Part shown: positions 5,072 to 6,418 of the stretch, piece after piece | Numbering within the stretch: the stretch's first letter is position 1 | Layout of the letters: each line of letters begins with the position of its first letter | NCBI GenBank assembly: GCA_037143735.1 | Contig: JBAWYD010000126.1 | Coordinates: forward strand, 1-6,418 | Source: JAPLJQ01 sp037143735 | GTDB lineage: Bacteria; Desulfobacterota; Syntrophia; Syntrophales; UBA2185 | Length of the DNA stretch: 6,418 nucleotides | Direction: 5' to 3' | Notes under the pieces: generated by a model | Databases searched by the model: none | What the model saw: only the letters and a program-made list of their open reading frames with translations | What the model was told of the DNA's origin: nothing | Program-made: the position numbers and the translations under genes

Positions 5072-6418
5072 ATGAAACAGGTGGTGGAAGACATGAAGAA
5101 GAATCATGAGAATTTCAAGGTGGGTCGCATCATGATCGTTGACGATGAAGCCGAGCTGATGACGGCCCTTTGTGAGGCGCTCGCCGGTCAGGGATACGAA
5201 ACGACGGGATTTACCACCGGCGCCGACGCATTGAAGGTTCTTGTGGAACAGGATTACGACCTGCTGCTGACGGATTTGATGATGCCTGAAATGGATGGCA
5301 TTGCCCTGCTTCAGGCCGGGCTTGAAATTGATCCGAATCTTGTCGGCATCATCATGACCGGACATGGGACGGTTCAGACGGCTGTGGAGGCTATGAAGAC
5401 AGGCGCGTTTGATTATGTCCTGAAGCCTTTCAAGCTTAATACGCTTCTGCCGTTACTCTCCCGCGCCATGGAAGTACACAGTCTGCGGATGGAAAATATA
5501 CAGTTGCGGGAAACAGTGGCCATTCATGAACTGGGGAAGGTGATTGCTTTTTCTTCCGATTTAAACGCCATTCTGAATAAAGTCGCTGATGCCACCCTTC
5601 AGCAATGCAACGCGGATGAGGTGTCCATCATGCTCCCGACCCGTGACGGCAAGGAGCTTTATGTCGCCGTTGCCCGTGGTGGGCACAGAGAGTACATCGG
5701 GGAGCGTGTGCCGATGGATCGGGGCATTGCCGGGTGGGTGGCGCGTAACCGCGAGACCGTGATCATAAATGGAAAGGTTGATGATCCACGTTTTTCTCCC
5801 GTTCATCCGCGCACCGATATTCGTGCCGCCGTTTCCATGCCGATGATGGCGGGAGGCAATCTGGTCGGCGTATTGAATGTCAATGTCACACGGAGTCATC
5901 GCCACATGACACTGGGACAAGTGAAGGCGCTCAGCATTCTGGTGAGCATCATATCTCCCATCCTGGAAAATACATGGTTGAATATACAGATCCGCGATGC
6001 GGAAGAGCGATACCGCTCTATCTTCGATAATGCCCAGGACGGGATCGCGCTGGCCGACGTCGAGACAGGCGCGCTCGCGGACTGCAATCAAGCCCTGTGC
6101 CGCATGGTGGAGCGGGAAAAGACGGAACTTGTGGGACGGGCGCAGTCCATTCTCCACCCCCCGCAAGAAGAGATCGACGGGCAATCCCCGACCTACCGAA
6201 AACACAGGGAGAGTGATGCCGGGCTGGCTCTGGAAGACACCCTCTTGTCGAAAAGCGGCGCGTTGATTCTGGTGGAAATCCGTGCGTCCCACATTGCGCT
6301 GAACGGGCGCGACCACCTGTTGGGAATCTTCCGCGACATTACCGAGCGCAAGCAGGCGGAGGCATGGCTGCTCCGGGAGCGCAGCATGGTCGATCGTATC
6401 ATGAAGACCAGCCCGGCA
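5072..6418 (+). CDS. REC-GAF-PAS signalling protein, probable hybrid kinase, 3' end missing
   Basis: An open frame of 449 codons with no stop, running off the window. REC is about residues 19-135: D24-D25, phosphoacceptor D68 in LLTDLMMPEMDG, switch T96 in MTGHGT, and K118-P119, the style of NtrC-type receivers. A GAF domain is about 153-303, with PMDRGIAGWVA and a VSMPMMAGGNLVGVLNV strand. PAS is about 311-430, ending in DITERKQAEAW, and the last residues (MVDRIMKTSPA) look like the opening of a second PAS. There is no transmembrane segment in the visible part. By architecture a HisKA-HATPase end is likely, but a cyclase or other output cannot be excluded. ATG 5072 is preferred because it restores a 3-bp gap once the insertion is removed; ATG 5093 (residue 8) is an alternative with a GGTGG upstream. 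The gene probably belongs to the same operon and may receive phosphate from either upstream kinase (inference). Confidence 0.9.
   Translation, partial: MKQVVEDMKKNHENFKVGRIMIVDDEAELMTALCEALAGQGYETTGFTTGADALKVLVEQDYDLLLTDLMMPEMDGIALLQAGLEIDPNLVGIIMTGHGTVQTAVEAMKTGAFDYVLKPFKLNTLLPLLSRAMEVHSLRMENIQLRETVAIHELGKVIAFSSDLNAILNKVADATLQQCNADEVSIMLPTRDGKELYVAVARGGHREYIGERVPMDRGIAGWVARNRETVIINGKVDDPRFSPVHPRTDIRAAVSMPMMAGGNLVGVLNVNVTRSHRHMTLGQVKALSILVSIISPILENTWLNIQIRDAEERYRSIFDNAQDGIALADVETGALADCNQALCRMVEREKTELVGRAQSILHPPQEEIDGQSPTYRKHRESDAGLALEDTLLSKSGALILVEIRASHIALNGRDHLLGIFRDITERKQAEAWLLRERSMVDRIMKTSPA
6346..6362 (+). repeat. PAS-edge linker repeat, copy 5
   Basis: GCGCAAGCAGGCGGAGG encodes ERKQAEA after the PAS domain of the REC-GAF-PAS protein. 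Including the preceding ACCGA, 21 of 22 bases match copy 2 in the membrane kinase. Confidence 0.75.

Noticed and set aside
4907..5365. Minus-strand open frame of 152 codons crossing the intergenic element
   Set aside because: It is formed by the repeat plus the antisense of the REC domain. No domain and no convincing ribosome-binding site were recognised.
5561..6316. A 251-codon minus-strand open frame
   Set aside because: It lies opposite the GAF-PAS region of the plus-strand gene, which shows clear domain motifs. Its own translation is rich in H, R and Q with no recognisable fold, as expected for an antisense shadow.
1841..6362. Five short repeats as a CRISPR or other regular array
   Set aside because: Spacing is irregular (hundreds to thousands of bases), the copies lie in frame within genes, and they encode a known PAS linker motif.

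Overview
The window is a compact, entirely plus-strand signalling operon from a Gram-negative bacterium. The periplasmic lipoprotein and the multi-PAS kinases, together with the style of the intergenic repeat, suggest an environmental deltaproteobacterium (Desulfobacterota-like). That placement is an inference from style; no marker gene is present. Base composition is moderate and mosaic, with GC falling to about 37% in one PAS domain and exceeding 55% in the catalytic parts I counted.

Layout from left to right: an NMT1/SsuA-type periplasmic substrate-binding lipoprotein (20-1057); a two-TM HAMP-PAS histidine kinase with a phytochrome-style HisKA domain (1065-2978); a stand-alone Rcp1-type response regulator (2975-3421); a soluble REC-PAS-HisKA-HATPase kinase (3421-4959); a 97-bp MITE/REP-like insertion between a perfect 12-bp direct repeat (4960-5056); and a REC-GAF-PAS protein that stays open to the window edge (5072 to beyond 6418). 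The first four genes are separated by +7, -4 and -1 bp, so they are very probably co-transcribed and translationally coupled. Removing the insertion and one repeat copy restores a 3-bp gap before the fifth gene, so the operon was probably continuous before the insertion.

Probable working model (inference): the lipoprotein binds a small molecule in the periplasm and presents it to the periplasmic domain of the first kinase. That kinase phosphorylates the Rcp1-like regulator. The signal, or a parallel one, then reaches the REC domains at the front of the second kinase and of the fifth protein. No transporter permease or ATPase and no DNA-binding output domain is visible, so the locus looks like a sensory relay whose final output lies outside the window.

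The most unusual features are three. The insertion appears to have duplicated both the upstream stop codon and the downstream ribosome-binding region. Its G-rich core can form either a hairpin or a G-quadruplex. Finally, five near-identical 17-bp DNA repeats sit at the PAS-domain edges, and two of them bracket an unusually AT-rich PAS domain, suggesting domain swapping by recombination.
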